A DNA stretch of 64,000 nucleotides from Chrysomallon squamiferum (taxonomy: Eukaryota > Mollusca > Gastropoda > Neomphalida > Peltospiridae), in NCBI GenBank assembly GCA_012295275.1, contig CM022679.1:8788169-8852168 (forward strand). Reading direction: 5' to 3'. This document shows positions 26,201 through 42,262 of the stretch, one piece after another; within the stretch, counting starts at the first letter, position 1; every line of letters begins with the position of its first letter. The translations under genes were made by a program, and so were the position numbers. The notes beneath the pieces are model-generated. The model was not told where the DNA came from and did no database searches. It worked only from the letters and a program-made list of their open reading frames with translations.

Positions 26201-26239
26201 TCTTTCCTTTGTGTCAGCTGCCAAACCTTGGTGATCGGT
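26201..26239 (-). CDS. slo: slo candidate cassette exon B, 39 nt (linker)
   Basis: 39 nt between acceptor tttgctcag and donor GTAAGA, phase 2 at both ends. In frame it encodes PITKVWQLTQRK plus split codons. It joins in frame to cassette A upstream, to the 33-nt exon or to the 58-nt exon, and to the 163-nt exon downstream. The basic C-terminal half differs from the acidic one of cassette A, so a choice between them would change linker charge. Confidence 0.72.
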
Positions 26240-26398
26240 CTGAGCAAATTAAATAGAAAGGCTGAGTGAATAGAGTGATACAATAAGGTGTAACAGATTT
26301 GTTTTATATATTTTTTGTAATTAATTTTATTAGTATTATAGTCTTTCTAATTAACACAGATTTATACCCTCTCCTTTGAAATGTAATAATTTATGTTT

Positions 26399-26429
<31 letters not shown>

Positions 26430-27229
26430 TTCCTTTACCATATAAAAACAAATATTGTAATTGTATTTGACTGTAAATTTCAATACAAATTCACAATTTA
26501 TATTTCAGCTAACAATTTTTTTTCCAATGTATATGATACAAAGCAGGTGTAAAATACAGATGTTATGAAATGTCATTAAATGCAGACATCAGTAATGGAT
26601 ACAGATAATGATTTTTAAGAGTTTATTTATTCTGAATATCAGCTTTAATAATGAGTTTAAATAATAATGTAACACAGCAGCAAGAAAAGACACACAAATA
26701 AATAACTGAGTAACGTCTATATTTTACATATACTCAGTAACTAATACATACGTACACACATACACAGACTAGAACTATTATTCATATTCATTTAGTCTTA
26801 AGTACTTGTTAAATTTTTTAGTGTTTTTCTTTCTTTGAAAATTTAGACTATTATTTTAATTATTTAATTAATAAAATACCATTAAGATTATTATTTTTAT
26901 TTTACATTCTTTAATCATTATTATTTTTAATATTGTTATAATAATAATAATTATATATATATATATATCATATCTTATGCATTTCTATATACATCAAGAA
27001 ATCTATTCTAGTCAACATTATTTGCAGACAGTGTCAGAATAATGTGATATTTGTGAATAAATCAGTTGATCAAATATGAATTTTGACTATAATAAAACAA
27101 CAAATAATAACAAAACTAAAAATAAAACAAAAAAAACAAAACAGAAATAGAATAAAAATACTTTGATTTGTAAGCAAAATTAATTTAAAGCAAGAACTGT
27201 TGTGAAAATGTGTTTCAAAAAAAAATATA

Positions 27230-27263
<34 letters not shown>

Positions 27264-27336
27264 GTAATAATAATAATAATAATAATAAAATGGTTGTGAT
27301 AAACAGGAGAAAAGTAAATATGTCTTTAGAAAAAAT

Positions 27337-27387
<51 letters not shown>

Positions 27388-27408
27388 ATAATAAAAATAA
27401 AAATAATA

Positions 27409-27474
<66 letters not shown>

Positions 27475-27900
27475 CAGTTGTGATAAAGAAGAAAAAAGTA
27501 TTTTATTTATTATCATCTTACTTGTCCGAGGTTTCTAGTTGTCCATATTGTGTAATGTGTCTAAATAAAAACAATATAAACTAGTTTAAAGTTACAAAAC
27601 AAACAATATTTCTGTTTTAAAAGTATTGGAAACAACAAAAAATTTAATTAAAAAAATATAAAATTACAAAATAAAAACGATGTTTGTGTAATAATAATAA
27701 TAGTAGCTGAAATAAAATGAATTTTTTTTAATTAAAAATATAAAATTACAAAATAATATTGATGTTAGCAAAATATGAGTAGTGGAAATAAAATGAAGTT
27801 TTTTAATTAAATGTATTTAAAGTTGAAAACTAAACATTAATGTTGATGTAGCAATAGTAATGGAAATGAGAGTAAATAATAAAATGGACTGTATGTATGA

Positions 27901-27945
<45 letters not shown>

Positions 27946-28741
27946 GACACATTTGTGTACTGAAGTACAAATATGTATAATCTGTGTATAATCTATGGCA
28001 TTCAATATATAATATATTTCTAGGTAAAGCATGTTTTGGACGCACGCACACACGCACACACACACACACAGACACACAGATGGATGGATGTACATATTAG
28101 AAATTTAATTTAACACAAAACTGATACCATCCAAATTTTTGAATTGGTTGACAAAATTTAACTTATAATTAAAAGTTGAAAAAAAAAAAAAAAAAAAATA
28201 TGATTAATAAAAAAATAAACATATAATCAGTTAAAGATCTTTTAAAATGTTTGAAAGATCAGAAATATTTTTATATGGGAATAATACACTGTGGTGAGAA
28301 AAGCTCGTATACATGCAAACTAACAAGTGAAAAAATCCAGGTTTTATGTATATTCTACATTATTATATATATATAACAAAACAGACAGGCAGGTGATAAA
28401 TGCAAATTCAGAGATCAGTATGTGATATACTGAAATACAAATACTTGTATATAGTAATATACACACACACACACACACACACCACACTTCAGAAAGGTCT
28501 GTGACAATTTTAAAAAGTGTAGTAGTAGTTATATGATGCATCTATATCATAATCATTTGAAATACAGGCATACACTTCAGTTTGTGATTCATCAACTTAA
28601 TAATGCTTTGAAATACAGATGTATACATCTACTTTATAATGTTTGAAATACAGAAACAGATATCTGTTAGTGATATATCTACTTCATAACAGTTTGAAAT
28701 ACAGATAATAATTTACTATACTTTATTTAGTTTACTAACTA

Positions 28742-28819
<78 letters not shown>

Positions 28820-29023
28820 TGTTTTCTTATTAACACATACATTAGTACATTTTAAAAGAGCTTTTCAAGAGTTACATATTCAAACAACATTTTATTTTGA
28901 TTAATGGAATTCATAAATTAGTCTATTACAAACTTGTTAAAGTGGAGTGAAATAACAAGCTGTGAATTACAAAAACATACAATAATAATAATAATAATAA
29001 TAGTAATAGTAATAGTAATAGTA

Positions 29024-29054
<31 letters not shown>

Positions 29055-29208
29055 TGGTAATAATTAATTAATAATAACAACAATAATAATAAAATATAAG
29101 TAATAAAAAGCATTACTGACGTGAATAATAATAATAATAACAATAATAATAATAAAATTTAAATAATAATAAAAAGCATCAAGGAAGTGTTAATAATGAA
29201 AATCTCAC
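26240..29208. repeat. Introns around cassette A: AAT, GT and ATT microsatellites
   Basis: A GT run at 26403-26430, AAT tracts at 27230-27475 (up to the cassette A region), a GT run at 27903-27943, a CA run near 28045-28070, a long ATT run at 28741-28820, and AAT/AGT tracts at 28979-29160. Cassette exons stand out as the only complex islands. Confidence 0.8.
27522..27560 (-). CDS. slo: slo candidate cassette exon A, 39 nt (linker)
   Basis: 39 nt between acceptor tttatttag and donor GTAAGA, phase 2 at both ends. In frame it encodes HITQYGQLETSD plus split codons. It has the same length and phase as the 39-nt candidate at 26201-26239 and shares the pattern I-T-x-x-x-Q-L with it, so the two may be a duplicated pair. 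Confidence 0.75.
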
Positions 29209-29241
29209 CTAGCACTTTCACTTGTGGCATAAACAGACATA
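29209..29241 (-). CDS. slo: slo candidate cassette exon, 33 nt (linker)
   Basis: 33 nt between a good acceptor (tgttttacag) and donor (GTGAGA), phase 2 at both ends, adding MSVYATSESA with a split residue on each side. Open in the correct frame only, and surrounded by microsatellites, which makes the complex-sequence island stand out. Ser/Thr-rich. It can be skipped without frameshift. Confidence 0.75.
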
Positions 29242-29921
29242 CTGTAAAACATTGTTTTAATAACCCATGGCTCAAAACATAATACAATGTATCTTTGTTA
29301 TTATTATTATTAAAGTTATTAATACATTGTAGTTATTTTCTGTCACATTTTAAACTGAGTATCATTCTTACGTTTTAATTACCTCAAATATATGCATGGC
29401 AAAATTTAATGCAACATATACACACACATATGCACACACACAGAAACATAGTCAAGAAACATACAAACATGCACATACACACAAATATGCACACACATAT
29501 CATCCAAATGTAAATACTTCTGAAACATTATGTTATTTTTTGTTGTTGCTATTTCTTTCTCTTTTTCATTTCTTTTTAAATATATTTTTCTTCTGATTAT
29601 TATATATAATTTTAATTACATAACATTTTTTTCATTATATATTTACTAGATTGTATATAAATAAATTTTTGTATTTCAATGTATTGCTAGTATTTGCTTT
29701 TGAAGTGGACTTAATTGTTATTAAGTGTTGTTAATGAGTGTATTAAAAGCTGCGGTTTATAATAAACATCTATAACAAAAGATTGTAACTGTTTTTATTT
29801 AAAATATTTTTAAAATATTTCAGTTATGTAAATACAAAGTAACAGTAAAAAACAATAAAAACAAAAAAAATTAATGTTAGCAGATAATGCAGAATAATTT
29901 CCTTAAATATTTATAAATCAA

Positions 29922-29962
<41 letters not shown>

Positions 29963-30864
29963 AGAAATAGTTTTTATTAAATAATTTTCAACTGAACACA
30001 AATAAAATACTTATAAAAAGCTTACAAAACTAAAACAAAATGCAGTTGAAGCTTATAGCATTTATCAATCAAAAAAAAAAAAGAAAATATATGCAGGAAA
30101 TTATTATTGGGGTGGAAGGTTATTGTGGAAACTTTGGGGAAATCACTGAAAACTTGTAATTTTAAATTTACATTGCACAACTTGGCATTGGTGAGAGTTT
30201 TACTGGTTTTTCTCTCAGTTTACTTTTTCTCTTTCGCCCACTTTTTGTTTTTGTCTCGGCTATCTTTTCATCAGAGTTGTCTAACCCACATAAACTGAAC
30301 CTGGAACAGTTTGCACAATACTGTTATCTTTATGACATATCTTGTTTTGTCTTTCTTTCCATTTCTTTCTTTTTTTCTTTTTTCTTTCTTTCTTTCTTTT
30401 TTTTTTTTCTTTCTTTTATTATATATATATATATATATTTTTAATTTCTTTCTTTTTTATTCAAAATATTTCATTATTTTAGTTTAATGTTATTTCCTGA
30501 TTCATATACAATTTCATTTTATTTTATTTATTTATTTATATTTTTTGATTTTATTATTTATTTATTTATTTTAAATCTATTTATTTATGTATTTTTCACA
30601 TTGATATATAGATATATTTTTTTCAAGTCAATTTTTTTTTTCAATTATTTTATGTATGTTTTAATTTTATTTTAATTTTAATCTATTCTATCTTTCTATT
30701 ATTTTATTTACTTATTTTTGTATTTTTTTTTGTATTATTTAAATTAATTTTAATTTTATATTTTTTTATTTTAATTTGATTTATTTATGCATTTTTATGT
30801 TTCCTATTAACTAACATACATAACAGTAAAATTTATAGTCACTTTTCTATATATAATAATAATA

Positions 30865-30904
<40 letters not shown>

Positions 30905-31694
30905 CAAAAATATTATTACATTCAGAAAACACCCTACATTTTTATATATATATTATTGTTTCAAATAACTAAATAAATAAATACAGCAATATTTTCCTGA
31001 ATAACATTTTATATGAATTTTTTTCAACACAAATTAGCAGATTTATTTTTATCATGTTTACCTTCTTAACATATATTCCTCTGATTTTAATAATTATTTA
31101 ATATAACTGTTTCAAAAAAATTTTTTTTTTTTTTTTATTTTGTTGTTTTTGTTTTATATTTTAAATTTTTATTTATTTGTTTTTATTTATTCATATTTGT
31201 TCATTCATTCACTTAATTATTTATATACATTTTTTTATACATATATATAATTATGAAACATGAATACAAATAATCTGATGATTCCCTAATTTACAAAATA
31301 CACATTTGTTATATCATCTTCATTGGGACAATACATAGGCTACCAACAAAAAAAATTGATATGTAATACATACAGATTTGCAAAAAATTATAAACTATTA
31401 TTTTTAACAATTTTTAACAATCTTGTGGACTTCAAAAATTTAGTTTTCTTTTTGTTTCTATTTTCCAACCTCATTGCTGCAGTTTCATTAATATATGATA
31501 TTTTTTTATAATATCAGAAACAAGAAAAAAAAAGAATTTTTTAATTTTTTAATATTTATCTATTTTTAGACTTTTTTTTTTTTTTTTTTAAATTAAAATA
31601 TCTGGGTTGCAGACATTTTAAATAAATAAACTTAAAAAATGAATAAATTAAATAATTGTTTGACAAACCGTGTTCAGACTGAGGCAATACTTAC
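29242..31694. repeat. AT-rich intron, TTTC/ATTT simple repeats
   Basis: ATT runs near 29924-29960, TTTC-rich sequence at 30355-30450, ATTT-rich sequence at 30510-30800, AAT at 30855-30905, and poly(T) at about 31117-31136 and 31570-31590. No gene recognised. Confidence 0.75.
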
Positions 31695-31752
31695 ACTTGT
31701 GTGTGAGAACCTGCTTTAGACTCGGCCTGTGGTGCCTTTTTGTCCTTTGAAA
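31695..31752 (-). CDS. slo: slo exon, 58 nt (linker)
   Basis: 58 nt, phase 1 in, phase 2 out. It encodes SKDKKAPQAESKAGSHTQ with split codons at either end. Lys/Ser/Ala-rich linker sequence. The acceptor is tttatag. The preferred donor is GTAAGT at 31694; a second GT two bases upstream (GTGTAA) would shift the frame and is rejected. It converts the phase from 1 to 2, so it must be retained if its neighbours are used. Confidence 0.85.
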
Positions 31753-32017
31753 CTATAAAATAAAACGGTTAATTTCACATGATTGGAATATATTTACAAC
31801 AAATAATTCAGTACTTATAACTTTTAATAAATAATGCAAAGTAAATCTAAATTAAAAGAACGACATTAAACTTTCAATTTTACATGCCAGGTAATCTGAA
31901 ACATTTGAAAATAATATATAATTTTTATTTATATATACTGAAAGTTTTTTTCTGCTACCAAAATAGTTTAAAACAATTTATTTTGGAAGTAGCATAATTA
32001 CATACTTCAAACACAAA

Positions 32018-32056
<39 letters not shown>

Positions 32057-32672
32057 AATAAAATAATAATAAAAAATAACAATAATAATAAATAATAAAT
32101 AAATAAATAAAAATATTTTAAAATAATAACAAGTTTTAAACAAACAAACAAACAACAACAATAATAATAATTATTTTTTTTTTTTTAGAATAAATGTATT
32201 TCATTGGTGCATTAATAAACCAAATTCCATGTACTGATTTAAATCATCAGTTTTCATAATAAAATTAAAAATTTTCTTCTGCTAAATTCCTGAAAATTGG
32301 ATATTTATGTAATGTATCAGAATGTTACAGAAATTTTTAAAACTTTTTTTTATGTTTTTAATTTGAATTAAAGAAATAATAGTGTTTTGTAATAAAAATA
32401 ATGAAAGTTCATGCAAGGGAAAAAGTGCAGTTAGTACAGTTTAGTAAGAATATTAAAACTGATTGTAATGCATTGAAATAATAATAATAATAACAACAAC
32501 AACAACAATAATAATAATAATCATAATAATAATAATGACAATGACAATAGTAATAATAATAATCATTGAGATAATAACAATAATGACAATAATATTAATG
32601 ATGATGATGATGATGATGATGATGAAAATAATAATAAAAATAATAATAATGACAATGAAAATAATAATAATG

Positions 32673-32703
<31 letters not shown>

Positions 32704-33766
32704 CAATAGTAATAACAATGACAATAATAATAACAATAATAATAATAACAATAATAATAATAAAAATAATAATAATAATAACTATATGTATGTAAAATTT
32801 AGAGACAAAGTAACTGAAAATTATTTTATTTTAGACTGAACACACAAAGTAAATCTAAACTCTGAATATATTCTAAATAAATAATTTTTAAAATGTATTT
32901 AAAAAAATATATATAATACAATTGTATACAAAACAAAAATATACAGTCATGGATTAAAGTCAGTGCTTACAAAAAACAATGTGAAATATTTTAATTTCTG
33001 TTGACAGAATAAAACCTGTTTACAGTAAAGGCCTGCATGAATTCATTCTATAATTTACAATCGATAATTGGAGAGATTAGCAACCAAAATATGCAACAGA
33101 TATAATTATATGTATATATGCATGTGTGTTGTTTTGTATAATGTGTATGTGTGTGTATGTCTGTCTGTATATATATGTATGTATATTGTGTGCACATATG
33201 TTTGTATGTACATAATGTATGTACACAAGCATACATGCACACAAAAATCTCTTAAAATCTTTGACTTATTTTGTCTTTCCAGTATTTTTGTTTCCCTGTG
33301 ATAAAATCTGCTGATAAATGACATATTTACTGCTGAGCTGATTGCTAAAGATTATGTTTGTTCATTAATTCTTGCTGTGAAACCTGAACAACATATCTGA
33401 ATGGTATTAAATTTAAACTTACTTGGATGCCATGAAATAAAATTTCCAGACATTACATAACATATTTTGGATGCTATTAAATTAATTATCTGGATGATAT
33501 TAAATAAATTATCTGGATACTATCAAATAAGTTATCCGGAAGCTATTTAAATAGCTTATTTGGATCCTATTAAATAACTTGCTCGGATGCTATCAAATAA
33601 ATCATCTGGACGCTATTAAATAATTTACCTGGACGCTATTGAACAAAATATCAGAGTGTTGTTAAATGGAATGTGATAAGACAGGTGACACGTAGTTTAA
33701 AACTGAGGTGTGAGAAGTTTTGTAAGCACTGACTACAGGTAAAAACGTGAAAGGTAAGTGCATTAC
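31753..33766. repeat. Intron with AAAT, AAT and 23-bp repeats
   Basis: AAAT run at 32017-32060, AAT/GACAAT/GAT tract at 32480-32785, ATGT/GT tract at 33110-33235, and a degenerate unit of about 23 bp (core ggatgctattaaataaatta, about nine copies) at 33460-33655. The remainder is AT-rich. Confidence 0.78.
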
Positions 33767-33826
33767 CGTCTATGGGAGGAGAATGTGCTGTGTGTCGGGG
33801 GTTGTTAGTTTCAGATCTCTGCAGGG
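33767..33826 (-). CDS. slo: slo exon, 60 nt (linker)
   Basis: 60 nt, phase 1 at both ends. It encodes LQRSETNNPRHTAHSPPID, flanked by a split Pro or Ala and a split codon starting G. Polar, Ser/Thr/Pro-rich, unstructured-looking linker. The acceptor is catgcag and the donor GTAATG. The symmetrical phase means it could be skipped or included. There is no recognisable domain; support comes from the frame fit to both neighbours. Confidence 0.85.
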
Positions 33827-38237
<4,411 letters not shown>

Positions 38238-38273
38238 CTAGCACTGCAGCAGCTCCTTTCTTGAACATGGCCA
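38238..38273 (-). CDS. slo: slo candidate cassette exon, 36 nt (linker)
   Basis: A short complex-sequence island in an otherwise low-complexity intron. Read between acceptor atgaag and donor GTATTT it is 36 nt, phase 1 at both ends, and adds LAMFKKGAAAVL between CRCRP and the next exon (reading ...LAMFKKGAAAVLALQRSETN). It is basic then small-residue rich, as expected of a regulatory linker insert, and sits at the position of the vertebrate STREX-type insert. The splice sites are not strong (AAG acceptor with a poor pyrimidine tract), so inclusion is an inference from frame and phase. Confidence 0.6.
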   Translation of the reverse strand, partial: WPCSRKELLQC

Positions 38274-39169
38274 CTTCATAAACAAATATATATATATATT
38301 TTTTTAAATCTATGTAAATGTACTGTGTGTAAGATTTATTATAAAATAATAATAATAACAATAGTGATGATATTTCTAATAATAATAATATAATAATAAT
38401 AATAATGATATTAAGAGCAATAATAATAATAGAAATCATAATACTATTAATAATTATATTAATAATAGTAATAATAATTATGAAAGTAATAATAATTATA
38501 ATAGTAATGATAATGATGTAGTAGTAGTAGTAGTAGTAATAATAATAATATCTTTAAAATTCATAAATTTATTTTTATTTACTTTTATTGTTATTATTAT
38601 TATTTTTTATTATTATTATTTTTTTTTTTTTATTATTAATGACACTGATGTTATTATTAAAAAAATATAAAAAATACAACTGATTTTATTTCTTGTCCCT
38701 TTAATCTTATCCAGTAACATTAATTTTTTATTTATTGACATATATTATTAATAACATGAATATGAATACAAATCGACTTCAAACTCAAACTCTATAACCT
38801 CCACCATCTTGATTTTTAAAAAAAAAAAAGTAATTAAAAATTTGTACATTATCAAACTGGACTGGAAATGAAATTAAAAAAACAATAATAAAAATTTGTT
38901 TACAAAATTAAAAATTTAAATGGATTGTCTCTGGAACAAAACAGCACATACCATGCACTTTGACAACTCAGTGACTTAAAAAAATGTATTGAATTTTAAA
39001 AAAATAAATAAAATATTAAATATGTTTATCTGGGTCAAAAATGCAACATCAGAACAGCTTTTCTTTTATTTCCAAGTTTTGACAATTTCATTCACCAAAA
39101 TAATTAGTGTTATTATTACATACAATTAGTTAATGTGAAAACGAGTGACATTATAAAAGTGTAACTTAC
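38274..39169. repeat. AAT/AGT microsatellite-rich intron
   Basis: AAT, AGT and ATT tracts at 38340-38640, then AT-rich unique sequence up to the exon. No exon-like island seen. Confidence 0.75.
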
Positions 39170-39246
39170 GTGGTCGACATCGACATTTCTTTATAGCTCT
39201 GACATCTGTGACGTCACTGTGACAAGTTTTGCAGTAATAAAAAGCT
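39170..39246 (-). CDS. slo: slo exon: heme-type CKTCH motif, start of RCK1-RCK2 linker
   Basis: 77 nt, phase 2 in, phase 1 out. It encodes [20 protein letters not shown] and CRCRP plus one base. CKTCH matches the CxxCH heme-regulatory motif described in vertebrate BK channels (CKACH), and KKCRCRP matches the position after which vertebrate linker splice inserts are placed. The donor is GTAAGT. The phase-1 end allows the next small exons (36 and 60 nt) to be included or skipped without frameshift. Confidence 0.96.
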
Positions 39247-39289
39247 CTGAAAATGAAGGAATTAAAAATATTAGTAAACAAAACATTCG

Positions 39290-39763
39290 TTAATAACAGT
39301 GATGATGATGATAATTATAATAGTGATGGTAGAAGTAGTAGTAATGGTGGTAAAAATAAATAGTAATATTAATAATAATAATAAAAATAACAGTAGTAAA
39401 AAAAAAACAACTGCAGCAGCATCTAAAGTAATAATGACAGTGATGATGATGATGATAAATAGGAATAGTAATGATAATAAAAATAACAATAATAATGACA
39501 ATAATAATAATATAAGAAATAGGAATAATAATAATAATAATATTAATCATTATAGTAATAACAATAATATCAATAGTTGTAGTACGTGTAATGGTAGTAA
39601 TAGTATTAATAATAATAACAACAATAATAACAACAATAACAATAATAACAACAACAATAACAATAATAACAATAACTATAACAATAATAATATAAATATC
39701 AATAATAATAATAATAATAATATCAATAACAATCATAATAATAACATGAACAATAACAACAAC

Positions 39764-39800
<37 letters not shown>
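39290..39800. repeat. AAT/AAC/GAT compound microsatellite
   Basis: Continuous trinucleotide tract filling most of the 570-bp intron between exons 39170-39246 and 39817-39975. Long frames on both strands (poly-Asn, poly-Ile, poly-Tyr) are artefacts of the tract. Confidence 0.93.
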
Positions 39801-39801
<1 letters not shown>

Positions 39802-39816
39802 CTATCATCAAATAAC

Positions 39817-39975
39817 CTTTTGACTTCTTCAGCAGATTCTGCTACAAAGAAACCCTGCGTTGCATTTTCAATCTTCACCTTGGGGCCAGGATTGATTGCT
39901 AGAGTGCTCTCCCTTATATCCTCTTGACGGACTTCTATAGCCAGCAGTAACAACTTCAGTTTTGTGAAACACAGT
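39817..39975 (-). CDS. slo: slo exon: end of RCK1
   Basis: 159 nt, phase 2 in, phase 2 out. It encodes [40 protein letters not shown] and [12 protein letters not shown] plus a split Arg. [15 protein letters not shown] and TQGFF are conserved Slo1 blocks. The donor is GTTATT, weak, and is followed directly by a 0.5 kb AAT/AAC microsatellite tract. Confidence 0.97.
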
Positions 39976-40126
39976 CTGTTTTAAAATAAATAAATAAATA
40001 AATAAATATTTTATATTTCATTTAAAGTAACCAGCTGGTGTGCAAAATATTCATTTCGTCTTAGGAATATACATTTATAATACAAGACAGCATTAAATTA
40101 TATTTTAAATTAAGTAGATGTTAGTG

Positions 40127-40168
<42 letters not shown>

Positions 40169-40516
40169 TACATAAATAAAAAAATAAATAATAAAGATAA
40201 ACAAAACAAAATAAACATTAATTTAAAAAGCAAAAAGAAAAAAATCTAAGAAAATGACTTTAACATTTAATAAAATGAACACAAAAAACACAAAAAATGA
40301 AGACAATCAATACAGTTTTTAAAAAATTAAAAAAAATAATAAATAAAAATATAAAATAAGGGAAAAAATAAAAGGGTTTTAAATGTTAAATATTAATAAA
40401 TCAAGAAATATACAGAAAACAAAAAATAACAAAGAAGCCAAAACAAAAATTATGAAAGTAAAATGAAAAAAAAACACATTAAAGAAAAAGAAAAAAAGAA
40501 GAGACAACAAACGTAC
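39976..40516. repeat. Short intron with AAAT and GT runs
   Basis: (AAAT)n next to the acceptor at about 39983-40005 and a (GT)n run at 40130-40165; the remainder is A-rich. Nothing else seen. Confidence 0.8.
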
Positions 40517-40629
40517 TCGGCTGCTTCGGGGAAAGTCATGGCATTGAAGGCACTAGACAGGTACTCAGTGTACATCTCCATGGCTGTCCCCCTCATGTAG
40601 TCAGCCTGCCACTGAGCCATGTCACACCC
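40517..40629 (-). CDS. slo: slo exon: RCK1 distal part
   Basis: 113 nt, phase 0 in, phase 2 out. It encodes [20 protein letters not shown] and [17 protein letters not shown] plus a split Glu. EMYTEYLSS contains the Glu that aligns with the RCK1 calcium-site glutamate of vertebrate Slo1. The acceptor is ttgtag and the donor GTACGT. Confidence 0.97.
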
Positions 40630-40659
40630 CTACAACACAAAAAACAGATTTATTTAATT

Positions 40660-41125
40660 CTAAAATATTATCAACAAGCGATAAATCAAGTTTTCAATAA
40701 ATCCTAAACTATAAATCAACAATTAATAAATCAAATTTTCTTTAAATCCTAAACTATAATCAACAATTAATGAATTAAGCTTTCTTTAATCTTAAGCTAT
40801 AATCAACAATTAATAAATCAAATGTTCTATAATCCTAAGCTATTGTCAACAATTAATAAATCAAGTTTTCTTTAATCCTAAACTGCAATGAACAATTAAT
40901 AAATAAAATTTTCTTTAATCCTAAACTGTAATCAACAATTAATAAATCAAGTTTTCTTTAATCCTAAACTGCAATGAACAATTAATAAAACAAGTTTTCT
41001 TTAATCCTAAACTGTAATCAACAATTAATAAATCAAGTTTTCTTTAATCCTAAACTGTAATCAACAATTAACAAATCAAGTTTTCTTTAATCCTAAACTG
41101 CAACAAACCATTAATAAATCACTTT
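40660..41125. repeat. 43-bp minisatellite, about 11 copies
   Basis: Unit of 43 bp with core attaataaatcaagttttct and taatcctaaactg. It starts about 30 nt from the acceptor of exon 40517-40629, filling the 3' end of that intron. Confidence 0.92.
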
Positions 41126-41289
41126 TCTTGAATCCTGTTCATGACTTCATTATGAACAAACTGCCAAAGCCATTATTTTATTACTATGACTCAAAGTGTA
41201 CATAAATCACCAGATGACAGTTTTAATTTTGTGTCAGTTGATTATCAATAAATTATCAAGTGCATGTATGTCTGTTGGGGTCTTGTGGT

Positions 41290-41769
41290 AATATTACCAG
41301 ACACTTACATTTTGTAATTCTGAATATTAACAGACACGTTTTTCATGAATTTGCAGTTGTACATGTTTGTAATTCTGAATATTACCAGACACTTTCATGT
41401 TTGCAGTTGTGAATATTACCAGATGCTTTCATGTTTGTACATATTAACAGACACATTTGTAACTGTGAATATTACCAGACACATACATGTTTGTAATTCT
41501 GAATATTACCAGATGCTTTCATGTTTGCAGTTGTGAATATTACCAGACACTTTCATGTTTGCAGTTGTGAATATTACCAGACACTTACCAGTTTGTAGTT
41601 ATGAATATGACGAAATACTTACATGTTTGCAGTTGTGAATATTATCAGACATTTACATGTTTGCAGTTGTGAATATTACCAGATATTTACATGTTTGTAG
41701 TTGTGAATATTACCAGACATTTACATGTTTGCATTGTATGATCTCATGTTGATATTATCACACACTTAC
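41290..41769. repeat. 34-bp minisatellite seeded by a 5' splice site, about 13 copies
   Basis: Unit of 34 bp with core atgtttgcagttgtgaatat and taccagacactt. On the gene strand the unit contains CAAACAT followed by gtaag/gtaaa, identical to the end and donor of exon 41770-41925. The copy nearest the exon also keeps about 14 further exon bases (atgatctcat). Confidence 0.9.
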
Positions 41770-41925
41770 ATGTTTGTATGATCTCATCGTAAACAGGTTA
41801 GCCATCAAAGTTGAGAAGCCTGGAGCCAGACAGCTTTGAGCTATGAATCCCAGTTTGAGTTCTGCAATACACACAGCATCGTCCCCTCTCTTCCAGTCCC
41901 AGCTGGGAATATTGAGCAGATATCC
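41770..41925 (-). CDS. slo: slo exon: RCK1 with calcium-sensing methionine segment
   Basis: 156 nt, phase 0 at both ends, 52 codons. It encodes [40 protein letters not shown] and [12 protein letters not shown]. The Met of NLFTMRS aligns with the residue known in vertebrate Slo1 as part of the RCK1 calcium site. The donor is CAT|GTAAGTG. The exon end and donor are copied in the neighbouring 34-bp array (41290-41769). Confidence 0.98.
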
Positions 41926-41959
41926 CTGAAACATAACAACATCCTAAGTCAGAATTATG

Positions 41960-42110
41960 AATAGAACATTTCATTACAATGTTATAGAAAGGAATAATGT
42001 GTAGAACATTTTATAACAATGTTCCAGGACAGAATACTGTGTAGAACATTTTATAACAAAATATCCAAAATATAATGTAGAGAATTTTTATTCAGGACAG
42101 AATACTTTTT
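41960..42110. repeat. Short copy of the 35-bp minisatellite family
   Basis: Three to four decayed units with the strings gtgtagaacattttataaca, matching the array at 36545-36925. They occupy most of the 337-bp intron between the two RCK1 core exons. Confidence 0.85.
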
Positions 42111-42262
42111 TCAAATTTATGCTTTATTAGGACAGACTGTGCAGAACAAACAACAAAATATCCATTTTTATTAATTTAAATGTCTCTTTATTAGAAAACA
42201 ACAGCATAATTTTTATACACACACATAAAAACCTTTTTTCTTCTAAAGACAAATTTACCCAC

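Noticed and set aside
27070-27516. 148-codon Tyr- and Leu-rich minus-strand frame
   Set aside because: Translation of AAT repeats; the only supported coding sequence nearby is the 39-nt cassette just after it.
31693-31696. Alternative donor two bases upstream at the end of exon 31695-31752
   Set aside because: GTGTAA is weaker than GTAAGT and would break the frame into every downstream exon considered.
39290-39823. Frames of over 170 codons on both strands
   Set aside because: They are poly-Asn or poly-Ile translations of an AAT/AAC microsatellite.
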